Shown piece by piece: positions 29,963 through 41,100 of a DNA stretch of 64,000 bases. The notes beneath the pieces were generated by a model, which saw nothing but the letters and a program-made list of their open reading frames with translations, was not told where the DNA came from and did no database searches. The DNA is taken from the NCBI GenBank assembly GCA_922989275.2, contig OV277864.1, positions 23,695,550-23,759,549 of the forward strand, in the 5' to 3' direction. Made by a program: the position numbers and the translations under genes. Origin of the DNA: Gari tellinella. Lineage: Eukaryota; Mollusca; Bivalvia; Cardiida; Psammobiidae. The first letter of the stretch is position 1. Each line of letters begins with the position of its first letter.

Positions 29963-30170
29963 AAGAGGTTATTTATCAGTCTTGAGTAAAATACTGAATT
30001 CTATTGGACGAGTACACAGCAGTCATAATTCATATTGGACGAGGAGATAGAGTTAAATTACCTCTTTATTTCACACCATAAAATTATAAATTGACAAAAA
30101 AAAAACCATGATTTTTTTTTTTTGCAATTCCTTCTAGCCTTTGAATTTCCACAAAAACAAAATACTATTA

Positions 30171-30302
30171 GTTACACGGCATTCCGGCAGGGTGTACGGG
30201 CTGGTATGACGGTTTTGGATTCCGTATTTCCTGAGCGCGAAGGAAATACGGAATCCAAAACCGTCATACCAGCCCGTACACCCTGCCGGAATGCCGTGTA
30301 AC
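30171..30302. repeat. perfect inverted repeat, two 62-bp arms
   Basis: Arms 30171-30232 and 30241-30302 are exact reverse complements around the 8-base loop GAGCGCGA. Each arm starts GTTACACGGCATTCCGGCAG. It is GC-richer than its surroundings and does not match other hairpin families here. It could be a recent fold-back element, a hairpin RNA source, or an assembly artefact. Confidence 0.92.
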
Positions 30303-30434
30303 GAATTTATTTCCAGTCTAGATCCAATACAAGAAAGACAACATGTACCATCTGACATAGTGTTGTTTACTTGATCCTAAATTGACACATGAAATTGACA
30401 ACAGTTCTCTGATCTAGAACAAAAAAAGTCTATA

Positions 30435-30627
30435 CAGTTAAACTTCGATGTTTGGAACTTGCATAAGTAGAATCTACCTGCATTTCTATAGATTAATGTC
30501 ATAAACCCGCTTCTGCTGAACATAACCGTATTTCAAGCTAAAAAGGTGGCATTTCCACCTTTTAAACTTTGAAATACCGATATGTTTGAGTGAACAGAAT
30601 TCAAGATAGGCCCTAAGTTTAACTGTA
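30435..30627. mobile_element. family 4 hairpin MITE, diverged
   Basis: CAGTTAAACTTCGATGTTTG and CTAAGTTTAACTG ends; hairpin AAAAAGGTGGCATTTCCACC TTTT. Confidence 0.75.
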
Positions 30628-30639
30628 TCTAACATGATT

Positions 30640-31265
30640 ACGTCATCAGATTGGAATGTGGGCATCTTATAAATGTTCATTACATGTAGGCTACCAAAAT
30701 ATTTCGAACGGACAGTTCTAGGACGACATTTATGTTTTATGAAACACTGTACATAACGATAAGTTTTAACAAATTAACGGAAATAATCGGGAGCGAACGA
30801 ATGAATACGTAGGTCAGTGGCTACGCATATCGAGTTAAGTCTATTTGGGTTGATTTCGATAAAAATATTGATCTAAATATGTCCTAATTATGTGTCAATT
30901 TCATTACAAACCAGTGACAAGTGCCATTTCATTTCCAGTATTTTGTTTACCATGGTGACGACGCGGGTGGGGTAATCAGGGAAAACAAAGCAAGAAATTA
31001 GCATTTAATCGATATTTGAGTTACACATACGCATAATGATAGATTCAATAGTTTTTAATTGAGATTTCTTTTTATTTCTTGATAAACAATTGCTTAATAA
31101 ACAGAAAAAGAGAGATTATTTACGCGAATCGATCGAAGGGTGAAACATCTTTTAAGTCACGTGATCCGTACTACCCGGCAAAATCAATGAATACGGTCTC
31201 GTACACAGTGGTCACATGTGCAGTTTTAGCCTATCAGAGTCCAAGAATTTATGATGACTGGAAAT
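30640..31265. other. apparently unique gene-free stretch
   Basis: No repeat family or credible coding exon recognised. The ORF at 31079-31267 has no recognisable domain. Confidence 0.5.
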
Positions 31266-31267
31266 AA

Positions 31268-31605
31268 AGTGTTCTCTCCCTACAACGGCCTTCCCAACAA
31301 CAACTTTCCCCTTACAACGACCCTTGTCGCAGTTCCATAAACAGGATAATTATGTCTAACACCCTTCATGGCTGCAATACCATCTGCGTTTTTGTCGTCT
31401 GCTGTCTTTCTCAAAGTTACATATAAGTTGACGTTTTATATAATAAAATGACGAGTGACACACCTTACGCGGCGTCTGATCTGGATCAAGCTGTTTGCAG
31501 ATGTAAGGCAAATCTTATTTTCCCTCCTTATAACGACTCCCTCCAATCAACACACAATCTGTGCCTCCCATTGGGTGTCGATGTAGAGTGGAGGCACTGT
31601 AGCAG
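31268..31605. mobile_element. family 5 MITE, inverted and diverged
   Basis: GTGTTCTCTCCCTACAACGG left end, GCGGCGTCTGATCTGGATCA half-core, and TCGATGTAGAGTGGAGGCAC right end. Confidence 0.7.
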
Positions 31606-31734
31606 GTGCGTGAAATGCTAAGGGAAGTAACTCTGAACAGAGTGTCGGAAGAGTTATCCAGTCCAATATGAAAATGATACGGATTTTCTGGATCCGAGTC
31701 CAATATGAGAAAAATGTGGCCTTGTGGGATAGCT

Positions 31735-34700
31735 TTTTAGCTCACCTGAGCCATAGGCTCAGGATGAGCTATTGTGATCCCATTTTGTACGTCGTCCGTC
31801 CACATTTTCAAACAACATCTCCTCTGAAACCACTAACCCGATTTCAACCAAACTTTATCAGAAGCATCAGTGACAAGGGGGAACGAAATCTTGTTCAAAG
31901 TTTTTGGCTAGAGTTATTCCCCTTGCTGTGGGACTAGATTTTCTAACATGACCGTATAGACAACTTTTAATGCATAAGAAAATCTTAAAAAATCTTCTTC
32001 TCACCCAAAGGCCCAGACCTTTGATATTAGGTATGTATCATTACCTAATGATCTTCTACCAAGATTGTTCAAAGTTTGACCCTGGGGTCAAAAATGGCCC
32101 GCCCTGGGAAAACCTTTAAAAATCTTCTCCTCAGAAACTGTATGGCTTAGATCATTAATATTTGACATGTAGCTTTGCCATATGGTCCTCTACCAAGATT
32201 GTTCAAATTATGACCCCCGGGTCAAAATTGGCCCCGCCCCGGGGCTTATCAGTTTTACATAGACTTGTATAGGAAAACCTTTAAAAATCTTCTTCTCTGA
32301 AACTGTAAGGCCCAGATCTAAAATATTTGACATATAGCTTTGCCTTGTGGTCCTCTACGAAGATTGTTCAAATAATGATCCCCGGGCCAAAAATGGCCCG
32401 CCCATGGGCTTATCAGTTTTTCATAGGAAAACCTTTAAAAATCTTCTTCTCTGAAACTGTAAGGCCTAGATCACTTATATTTAAAATGTAGCTTTGCCTT
32501 ATAGACCTCTACCAAAGTTGTTCAAATTATGTCCCCTGGGTCAAAAATGGCCCCGCCCCGGGGCTTATCAGTTTTACATAGACTTATATTGGAAAACCTT
32601 TAAAAATTGTCTTCTCTTAAACTGTATGGCCTAGATCTTTAATATTTGACATATAGCTTTGCCTTGTCACAGGTCCGATACCAAGACTGTTCAAATTATG
32701 ACCCCAGGCCAAAAATTGCCACGCCCTCGGGCCTATTAGTTTTTAGCTCACCTGAGCCAAAGGCTCAAGGTGAGCTATTGGGATGGCCCTGTGTCCGTCG
32801 TTAGTCGTGCGTCGTCGTTAACAATTGCTTCAAATGACATCTCCTCCTATACCGCTTGACAGAATTCAACCAAACTTTACAGAAATGTTCCTTGGGTCAA
32901 GCTCTTTCAAAATTGTTCAAAGAATTAAAAACAATACAGAACTCTGGTTGCCATGGCAACCAAAGTGAAAAAATAAGGAGATCTTAAAAAATCTTCTTGT
33001 CAAAAGCTGCAAGGGCTAGAGCTTAGATATTTGGCACATAGCATCGCCTATAGGTCCTCTATCAAGTTTGTTCAAATTATGCCCCTGGGGTCAAAATTGG
33101 CCCTGCCCCGGGGGTCACAGTTTTACATAGAGTTATATAGTGAAATTTTCAAACGTCTTCTTCTCTGAAACTAATGAGGCCAGAGCATTGATATTTGGCA
33201 TGGGGGACACTTCTAGATGTCCTATACCAAAATTGTTCAAATGGTTCTGGTCGGTTGCATATCTAGGTCACAGGAGCTAAAAATAGATTTTTTTCAATGA
33301 AAACTTTAAAAATCTTCTTGTCTGAAACTACAAGGGCCAGAGCTTAGATATTTGGCACATAGCATTGCCTACAGGTCCTCTATCAAGTTTGTTGAAATTA
33401 TGCCCCTGGGATCAAAATTGGCCCCACCCCGGGGGTCACAGTTTCACATAGAGTTATATAGTGAAATTTTCAAACGTCTTCTTCTTTGAAACTAATATGG
33501 CCAGGGCTTTGATATTTGGCATGGGGACACTTCTAGATGTCCTATACTTAAATTGTTCAAATGGTTAAGGATGATTGCATAACTAGGTCACAGGAGCTAA
33601 AAATAGATTTTTTTCAATGAAAACTTTAAAAATCTTCTTGTCTGAAACTACAAAGGCCAGAGCTTAGATATTTGGCACATAGCATCGCCTACATGTCCTC
33701 TATCAAGTTTGTTGAAATTATGCCCCTAGGGTCAAAATTGGCCCCGCCCCGGGGGTCACAGTTTTACATAGAGTTATATAGAGAAAATTTCAAACGTCTT
33801 ATTCTCTGACACTAATATTGCCAGAGCTTTTATATTCGGTATGGTGACACTTTTTAATATTCTTTACATATTTTGTTCAAATTGTTCCGGTCTGTTGCAT
33901 TTCTAGGTCAGTCCTGGACATAAATCATTATCTCAATTTTTTCAGCTATTCTCAGGTGAGCGAAATATGCCCAATGGGGCTCTTGTGTTCAAATGGTTTC
34001 AGTCTGTTGTATATGTAGATCACAGGAGCTAAACATATATGTTTTTCAATGGAAACTTACAAAAATCTTAGTGTCTAAAACCCTACTACCCTGATCTTAG
34101 ATGTTTGGCACATATAGCATCATCTACAGGTCCTCTAATAAGATTGTTCAAATTATGCCCCTTGGGTAAAAAAATGACCCCTTCCTGGACATAAATAATT
34201 ATCTCCATTTTGTCAGTTATTCTCAGGTGAGCGAAATATGCCCCATGGGGCTCTTGTTCATAGGAAAACCTTTAAAAATCTTCTTCTCTGAAACCGTATG
34301 GCCAAGATCATTTATATTTGACATGTAGCTTTGCCCTATGGTACTCTACCAAGATTGTTCAAATTATGACCCCTTGATCAAATTTGGCCCCGCCCCGGGG
34401 CTTATCAGTTTTACATAGACATATATAGGAAAACCTTTGAGAATCTTCTACTCTGAAACTGTAAGGCCCAGATCTTTAATATTTGACATATAGCTTTGCC
34501 TTGTGGTTCCCTACCAAGTGTGTTCAAATTATGACACCTGGGTCAAAATTGGCCCCACCCAGGGGCTTATCAATTTTTATAGGAAAACCTTAAAAAATCT
34601 TCTTCTCTTAAACTGTAAGGCCCAGATCATTAATATCTGACATGTAGCTTCGCATTGTGGTCCTCTACCAAGATCAAATTATGGCACCTGGGTCATAGCT

Positions 34701-34784
34701 ATATCAAAATGTTGTCTTGCCCAGTCAGATTCTATGGTACAGTTTCCTCAGGTGAGCGAAATGTGACCCTCTGGGTCTCTTGTT
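31735..34784 (+). mobile_element. outer HINE-like element split by 32742-34258
   Basis: TTTTTAGCTCACCTGAGCCA start and TGAGCGAAATGTGACCCTCT GGGTCTCTTGTT end. Satellite units carry TAGGAAAACCTTTAAAAATC and GGGGCTTATCAGTTTTACAT. The unit is broken after TATTAGTTT and resumes at CATAGGAAAACC. Confidence 0.78.
32742..34258 (+). mobile_element. inner HINE-like element with duplicated 3' end
   Basis: TTTAGCTCACCTGAGCCAAA start. A first 3' end, GCGAAATATGCCCAATGGGG CTCTTGT, is at 33959-33986, and a second, CCCCATGGGGCTCTTGTT, ends at 34258. Same subfamily as 28940-29854. Confidence 0.78.
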
Positions 34785-34854
34785 TTACATTCCGGTACAA
34801 TATAGGTTTCTCTTGTACCGTCAAGTGGTAGAAAGAGGGGCTTTCGATTGGTTG

Positions 34855-34979
34855 AATCTATGTAGGTGTGAAATAAAGCAAATATATCTTCAGATATAAA
34901 TTCGTGACTGTATAAATTAGAATTATATTCTCCCATAGAGGAATAAATTAAAGGCGTACTTATGGGGTAATGGGTTAAG
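34855..34979. mobile_element. family 1 MITE, right part
   Basis: CGTGACTGTATAAATTAGAA, GAGGAATAAATTAAAGGCG and GGGGTAATGGGTTAA. Confidence 0.7.
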
Positions 34980-35065
34980 CAGTATTCAGACTTCAGTACA
35001 GTTGAACACTTATGGCTATGGAAGATAGGGTAAAAACAATAGGTAATACGAATCCACATTTGGTA

Positions 35066-36095
35066 CATTTTTAGCTCGTCTGTTTTGAAGAAACAACGAG
35101 CTATTGTCATCACTGCATTGTCATTGTCCGAAATCTTAACGATTGCCATAACTTTACAACTACTTGTGATACAGACTTTATATTTGATATATGTACATGT
35201 GTACTCACCTCAACAGATCTTGAGCTCAGTAAAATTTGGGCCATGGCAGTCAAAGTCATTCAGAGGTAAAATAGGTTGGGTTTAATATTGGCCATAACTT
35301 TGGAATTGCTTGTGATAGACTTTATATTTCATGCCAAATTATTTGGCATGTGTATTCAACTCGAGAAGCTCTTGAGCTCAATTCAACTTCGGTCCTGTCA
35401 GCTATTTAACATTTCCCATAACTCTGAAACTAGTTGTGTGCAAGTGAACTCAAAATCTAGTCAAAGGGATTTTTCATCACACTAAGGGAAGTTAACTGTT
35501 GACCAATTGATACGATTTCAAAATATAATGGAATACATCTGAAAATTCTTGGCCATAAACTGTTTGTGCAAGTATAAATGAAAATTGACAGCTTTGGGAA
35601 ATTCGGTCTTCTGCTATAGATTTTGCTTTCCAGTCACTAGAATATGGAATTTTCAATCACACTAAGGGGTATAGCTAACTATTGACCAATCGGTACAATT
35701 TCAGCAATTACCATACACATCAAAGAATTTATTACCATAAAGTGGATTTCTAGGTCAAAATAACATGCAATTTGTGGACACTACTGTAAAACATACAGAA
35801 ATGAATATTTTTCTCACATATCTGAGTACATCAAGGGGAGATAACTCTTGACACACTGGTCTGACTTCCGCCACAATTAAACTTGTTCAAAAACTTTAAT
35901 ATTAAGAGTCTTAAACATTGTGTGCAAGTAAAATTTAAATGCATTCAATACTGTAGCTGGTAGAATGGTAAAAAGTAAAAAAAATATGGGTTTTGGATCA
36001 TATCAAAGGCAGGTAACTCTTGACCTATTGGTTTCATTTCAACCATAATAAATCTCATATGAGAACTTGTGGCCATAAAGATTTTATATAAGTTT
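35066..36095 (+). repeat. HINE-like element, decayed (TAGCTCGTC type)
   Basis: TTTTTAGCTCGTCTGTTTTG start with reverse-complementary AACGAGCTATTG. Diverged units contain ATCACACTAAGG and TTGACCAATTG. No intact 3' end. Confidence 0.55.
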
Positions 36096-36268
36096 AACCC
36101 TTTACTCCATAGCCTATATTTCCAGTACTGGTAAACAGGTGACCACTTGAAGCAGGTTGAAAATAAAGCTGAATGAGCCTTCATTACTGTATAAAAATGA
36201 AATATTTTCTTGGTCTGAGAATGTTATCAAAATGCATATAAATGTATATCTATGGAGTAATGGGTAAA
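36096..36268. mobile_element. family 1 MITE, deleted
   Basis: TTAACCCTTTACTCCATAGC to TATGGAGTAATGGGTAAA; the right half of core I is missing. Confidence 0.8.
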
Positions 36269-36416
36269 TTGAAATCCATACAAAATTGTAGACCTAGGTG
36301 GTAACAAACTAATTGTGGATGAAGGTCCTCCAGACGAAAGGTGGTCCTAATAGCATGCCCTGAGCTGTGCTCTGGAGAGCTAACAAGTAAGAAGATCTCT
36401 AAAAAATTGTCTATGC

Positions 36417-36630
36417 TTAACCCTTAGCCTGCCACTCACGACTATAGCTCCATATGCAAACAGCTTGGATCCGGATGAGACGCCGAGTAACTCGGCGTCT
36501 CATCCGGATCCAAGCTGTTTGGCACTCGGACAACATTTTCAGCAATTTTGAGCAACTTTGAAGCACTTTGAAACTTGAAGCAGATGAGAAATATAGCAGA
36601 CGACAATTTATTTGGCGGGCTAAGGGTTAA
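36417..36630. mobile_element. TTAA-type MITE, family 11 (core II)
   Basis: TTAACCCTTAGCCTGCCA and TTGGCGGGCTAAGGGTTAA ends. Strong hairpin AACAGCTTGGATCCGGATGA, GACGCCGAG and back (36460-36523). Confidence 0.85.
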
Positions 36631-37229
36631 TACAGAACAAAAACTTAAGTAATGCAAAAAGGTCATTTTAGGTTGAAGACCCCTAATGAGATCAGGATAA
36701 TGTTGGTCAATATTAGGTCGGTCAGTCTCGTCAACTGACGGCCCAGTCTGAACCATGCTAAAGATGAAAGTGGCTAAATACTCTCCCTTAGAGAACAAAC
36801 GTTTGCTTCAATCTCATTAGGGGTCCTCAACCTTAAGAGCTTTCTACATTTGTTTTATCCTGCATTATGGATCTACAGTCCTGTAAGATGGCTACATCAT
36901 ACATACAATTCACCCATTGAGTGGCTGCTTAACACAGGTTGTGCAGGATCATGGGTGAGAAAGTATTACAGAGTTTGAAATATATTACAATATTTTTACT
37001 TATACATCTTCAACATCCATACCTATTACTGAAACGAATCGCAGGAGGATATGCATGTAACAACAGCTATCAAGACAAGAGCAGCTCAAACACAATTGCG
37101 TATTGGCTCCAGAGCTCCATTTAAAGTGTATGACCATTAAAAAGGAACGCCAATTGATTGTATGAAAGACAGTATTACAGTACATTTAATGATTTACACA
37201 AAGTTCTGAATAAATGAAAAAATTCAATT

Positions 37230-37665
37230 ACAGTTGAACCTCAATAACTGAAACTCATAATTTGATCTGCGCTGTAGCCTATTTCATCAGTTGAAATTAT
37301 AAAACTCTACCTTGCTTAACCCATTTACCCATAAATACACATTTTTACGCCTCCACTTTATTCCTCCAAGAAAAATAGTTCAAATATTTACAGTCACAAA
37401 TAAGTATGATAAGAAATAATTTCTATATTCTAGCAGAGCTTAAAGCAGGCTGAAAGAAAAGCAGAATGTGCCTTAAAGCACATTCTGCTTTACTTTCAAC
37501 TGCTTTAAGTGGTCACTTATTTTCAAAACTTAAATCAGGCTATTTGGTAATGGGTTGAGATTATTATACTTCTTTTTCAAAGTTAAATCGTGGCTTAGCC
37601 ATGTTTTAACTTCAATAATGAGTAAGTTTGACATAAGCCAGTTTGAGTTGTAGAGGTCAGACTGG
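37230..37665. mobile_element. family 4 MITE containing a family 1 MITE
   Basis: CAGTTGAACCTCAATAACTG left end and TTTTCAAAGTTAAATCGTGG hairpin plus GGTCAGACTG at the right, with family 1 (37316-37557) between them. Confidence 0.65.
37316..37557. mobile_element. family 1 MITE
   Basis: TTAACCCATTTACCCATAAA to GGTAATGGGTTGA with core AAAGCAGGCTGAAAGAAAAG. Confidence 0.85.
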
Positions 37666-37714
37666 AAAAAAATTGTTGAGACCCTATTTTAAAATATTTC
37701 GTGCACATGGTGTA

Positions 37715-37788
37715 AACAAGTTTTGGACCCTGATAAGATGCTGCGTTACATGGCATCTCATCTGGATCAAAACTGTTTGCAAAGGTTA
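37715..37788. repeat. core II hairpin
   Basis: AGTTTTGGACCCTGATAAGA and CATCTCATCTGGATCAAAAC arms. Lies 3' of HSD17B4. Confidence 0.65.
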
Positions 37789-38092
37789 TACTGTCTTGCA
37801 TTAGCATGCAAAGTGTTAGACACTAAAGCCCTGATTAAATTTTGGGACTTTGCATCACCCAGAGGGGCATTTAAACAGTTAAACTGAAGCTTACCATCAT
37901 ACTTAAAGCCCTGTATGACTATTAAAGACATACATTTATAAGTTCATGGTGAAAATTTATATATATCTATGTCAGAATATAAAAGAAATTTTATGATTCA
38001 TTTGATCAACATGTCTATCATTCCTATTAACAGCACTTTGTCAATACTAAAGAATCACAGTTGGTTTTGTTGGTTTGGTTCCCTTCATACAT

Positions 38093-38182
38093 CTACAACT
38101 TGGCTTGATCCTGGAACAGGGTACCAAGCTTCTGTGCCATCATTATGTTGCCCTTTAGCTTCATTTTACCCTGCATGAAAGC
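38093..38182 (-). CDS. HSD17B4: HSD17B4 exon 20, stop and PTS1
   Basis: Encodes [20 protein letters not shown] then TLFQDQAKL and TAG. The terminal AKL matches the PTS1 peroxisomal import signal and is identical to the human C-terminus. It is too short for a long-ORF search and was found by continuing the SCP2 fold. Confidence 0.97.
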   Translation of the reverse strand, partial: AFMQGKMKLKGNIMMAQKLGTLFQDQAKL

Positions 38183-41100
38183 CTGTAATAAAATAAAGCT
38201 ATAATTATAAGCATTTTCGGAAAGAACATTAACTCTTAAACCCCTGAAATGTCCTATGGACGTTTCCAGTTTCCAATTAAGTTTAGTCTATTTTTCACTA
38301 CTTGTTGGTTGCTTGTTTTGAAGAAACAACTAACCCTCAACAGAGGACTCCAGTAGGAGCCCTCTTATATGAGTCTATACTGTCTGCATAAGGAAAGTAT
38401 AAACATAGAAAGTATACTACTTGTTCAATTGGTTAATATAGATTTAAGATACAAAAACTCTTTGTATGTTAGTGGTGATTGTTATAAAATTTTGGAGCTT
38501 ACTGCTACAGGAGCTTTCTACTTGAATCAATCTTTAACTCTTTGAATCCTAGTCACGCATATATGTGTCATTTGTAAACAGTGTACCTGTGAGGAGTAAT
38601 GTAAGTGTGTTAATATAAGAATTATATAGTAGGAGAAAAGTTAAATTTGTCTAGCATAAACCCTAAAGCATACCGTTTGTCCATTGAGTTTGCCTGAAGC
38701 AAGGTCAATGAGGTCATCATCAGCGATTGTAATGGTACAGTCTGATTTAGCTCCCTTAGCTGGTCCCCTGTAGATGGCGCCATCTCCTGTCTTCATGTCC
38801 ACAGCTTTGATAAACAACAACAATCACCATGATTAGTTTTAAAGCTCAACAAATTTTAAATAGGCTTACAATTGAGAAACATTTTGGTGAATACCAAATT
38901 AAAACAGACCAGTGGTTTCGGAGGACATTTTTCTAGATTTTATGCATGCTTGCCATGGCAACAAGACCACTAGCTCCACCCTCTTTCTTTGAACAGCTTT
39001 TGAAGCTCAACCCAACATAATATGTTTCTGGCCAGGTTTGGTTACACTGGGGCTATTACGTACTTTCAGAGAAGAAGTCGTTTGCAACTGTTGACGGATG
39101 TCTGACAGAGGTGGTATCACTAAAGCTCTGTAGAGATAAAAATTAGTTATTAGATAAACTATCATTATATCTTAGGGCCAAGTCTTGTGGAAGATGAAGC
39201 TCATAAGATACTAGACAAAGTATTCACTCACTCCATTCAGCAGCATTCTTTTTGTCCTTTGTAATGACAAAATTAAACACAGCATTGATCTTCTTTGCCA
39301 CACCCTTCCTGGACTTGAGTTGTTCAATAATGGCTTGGAATAAGGCATCACTCTTCAAGGCCACACCTGCACTGGGCTGATAGAGAAAGAGAGAGATAAA
39401 ATGTCTATATTTTCTCTTTGCATGCTGGGTAAGTTTTTCGTCTGCAAAAAAATGTCTGCTACTGTTCTAAAAATAGAAATTTTAAAAATTATTTTTCAAT
39501 TAGGGTCAGAGTGGCAAACAATTTGGATCCTGATGAGACGCAGCATTATGCAGTGTCTTGTCAGGATCCAAACTTTTTGCAAAGGTTATCATAGCATGAT
39601 AAGAGTTGAAAGCTATCATGCTAAGATTGACTTTACTGTCTTTTGCTAATACAGGCGAACTTCGATATCACGAACTCACTTAACTCGAAATATCCGATAT
39701 TTCGAAACATGAGTTTGCCTCATTTCAAACTCAGTTTAGTCGAACATACCCGTATTTCAAAGTTAAAACCCGGCTGAGCCGCGTTTTAACTTTGAAAATA
39801 CGGGTATGTTCGACTTAACCGAGTTCAAGATATCGAAATTCGACTGTAGTTTGGACCTAGCCAGATGCTGAGTTACTGTTTGTCACTTTGATTATACATG
39901 TAACTATTCGATTTTACTGAAGACCAATTCTAGATTTTCACAACAATTCTAAATCAGATGGGCGTAGTTGAGCATTCAAGGTGTTAATTAGAGATGTAAC
40001 TGTGTCTATTGAACACATATGATGCAAGCTAAATTATATAATTCTTAAATTCAACCTGTCGTAATTTAAAAATTTAAGCATTTTGACATTCTGCTGATAT
40101 GTCACCTATCTGTCATGTTTGTGATGTATTGTTCAATGCCTGAGGCTGTTGGAGCGCTGTGTGGTAAGCAGGGCTCTAGATAAGGGGGGGGGGGGGGGGG
40201 GGGGGGGGGGTGTTCAAAAATTAAAATCTTTATTTCTGCATTAAACCCTATGGTGTCACTACTCATTAGAATCTATTCTAATGAGTGGTTACACCATAGG
40301 ACTTAGTACTAAAAATGAGTGAGAAATTTTTGGATTTGTTCAGTTACCCCCTCTTATCTGGAACCCTGGTGGTAAGTGTGCGACATATCCTGCAGCATTG
40401 CAAAGACCTTTAGTATCGGGACAGACAGGCATGGGCAAACAGTGTAGACTCTGATCAGACTGCTCCTTCAGGAGTCTACAATGTTTGTCATTCAGTTTAC
40501 ACTTTTTAGCTCACCTGAGCTAGCTCAGGATGAGCTTTTGCAATCCTTGAATGTCCGGCGTCCGTCGTCAACAATTTTGGTGTTTACACTCTAGAGGCCA
40601 CAATTTTTATCTAATCTTTCTGTAACTTACTTAGATTGTATATTACCATAAGAGTTCAGATGAGTTCGATTATGATTCATATTGGACATATAGGTCAAGA
40701 GTTATCCACCTTTGAATTGCTGAAAATGCATTTTTTAACAGTGTTTACACTCTAGAGACCACAATTTTAATTCAATCTTTCCCAATCTTGCTCAGATTGT
40801 ATATAACCGCAATAGTTTGGATAAGTTCTATTATGGTTGGAATCGGACCGATAGGTCAAGAGTTATCTACCTTTAAATTGCTGAAAATGCCATATTTAAG
40901 GTTGTTTACACTCTAGAGGCCACAATTTTGATCCAATCTTTCTCAAACTTTATCAGATGGTATATGATTTTAAAAGTTCAGATGAGTAGGATTATGGTTG
41001 CAATCGGACCGATAGGTCAAGAGTTATCTACCTTTAAATTGCTGAAAATGCCATATTTAAGGTTGTTTACACTCTAGAGGCCACAATTTTAATCCAATCT

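Noticed and set aside
34748..35149. 133-codon ORF on the - strand
   Set aside because: It lies over the end of a HINE-like element and a MITE; no recognisable domain and codon pattern is repeat-derived.
37360..37372. Polyadenylation signal for HSD17B4 (TTTATT on +)
   Set aside because: It belongs to a family 1 MITE that contains the same word in every copy, about 700 bases from the stop.
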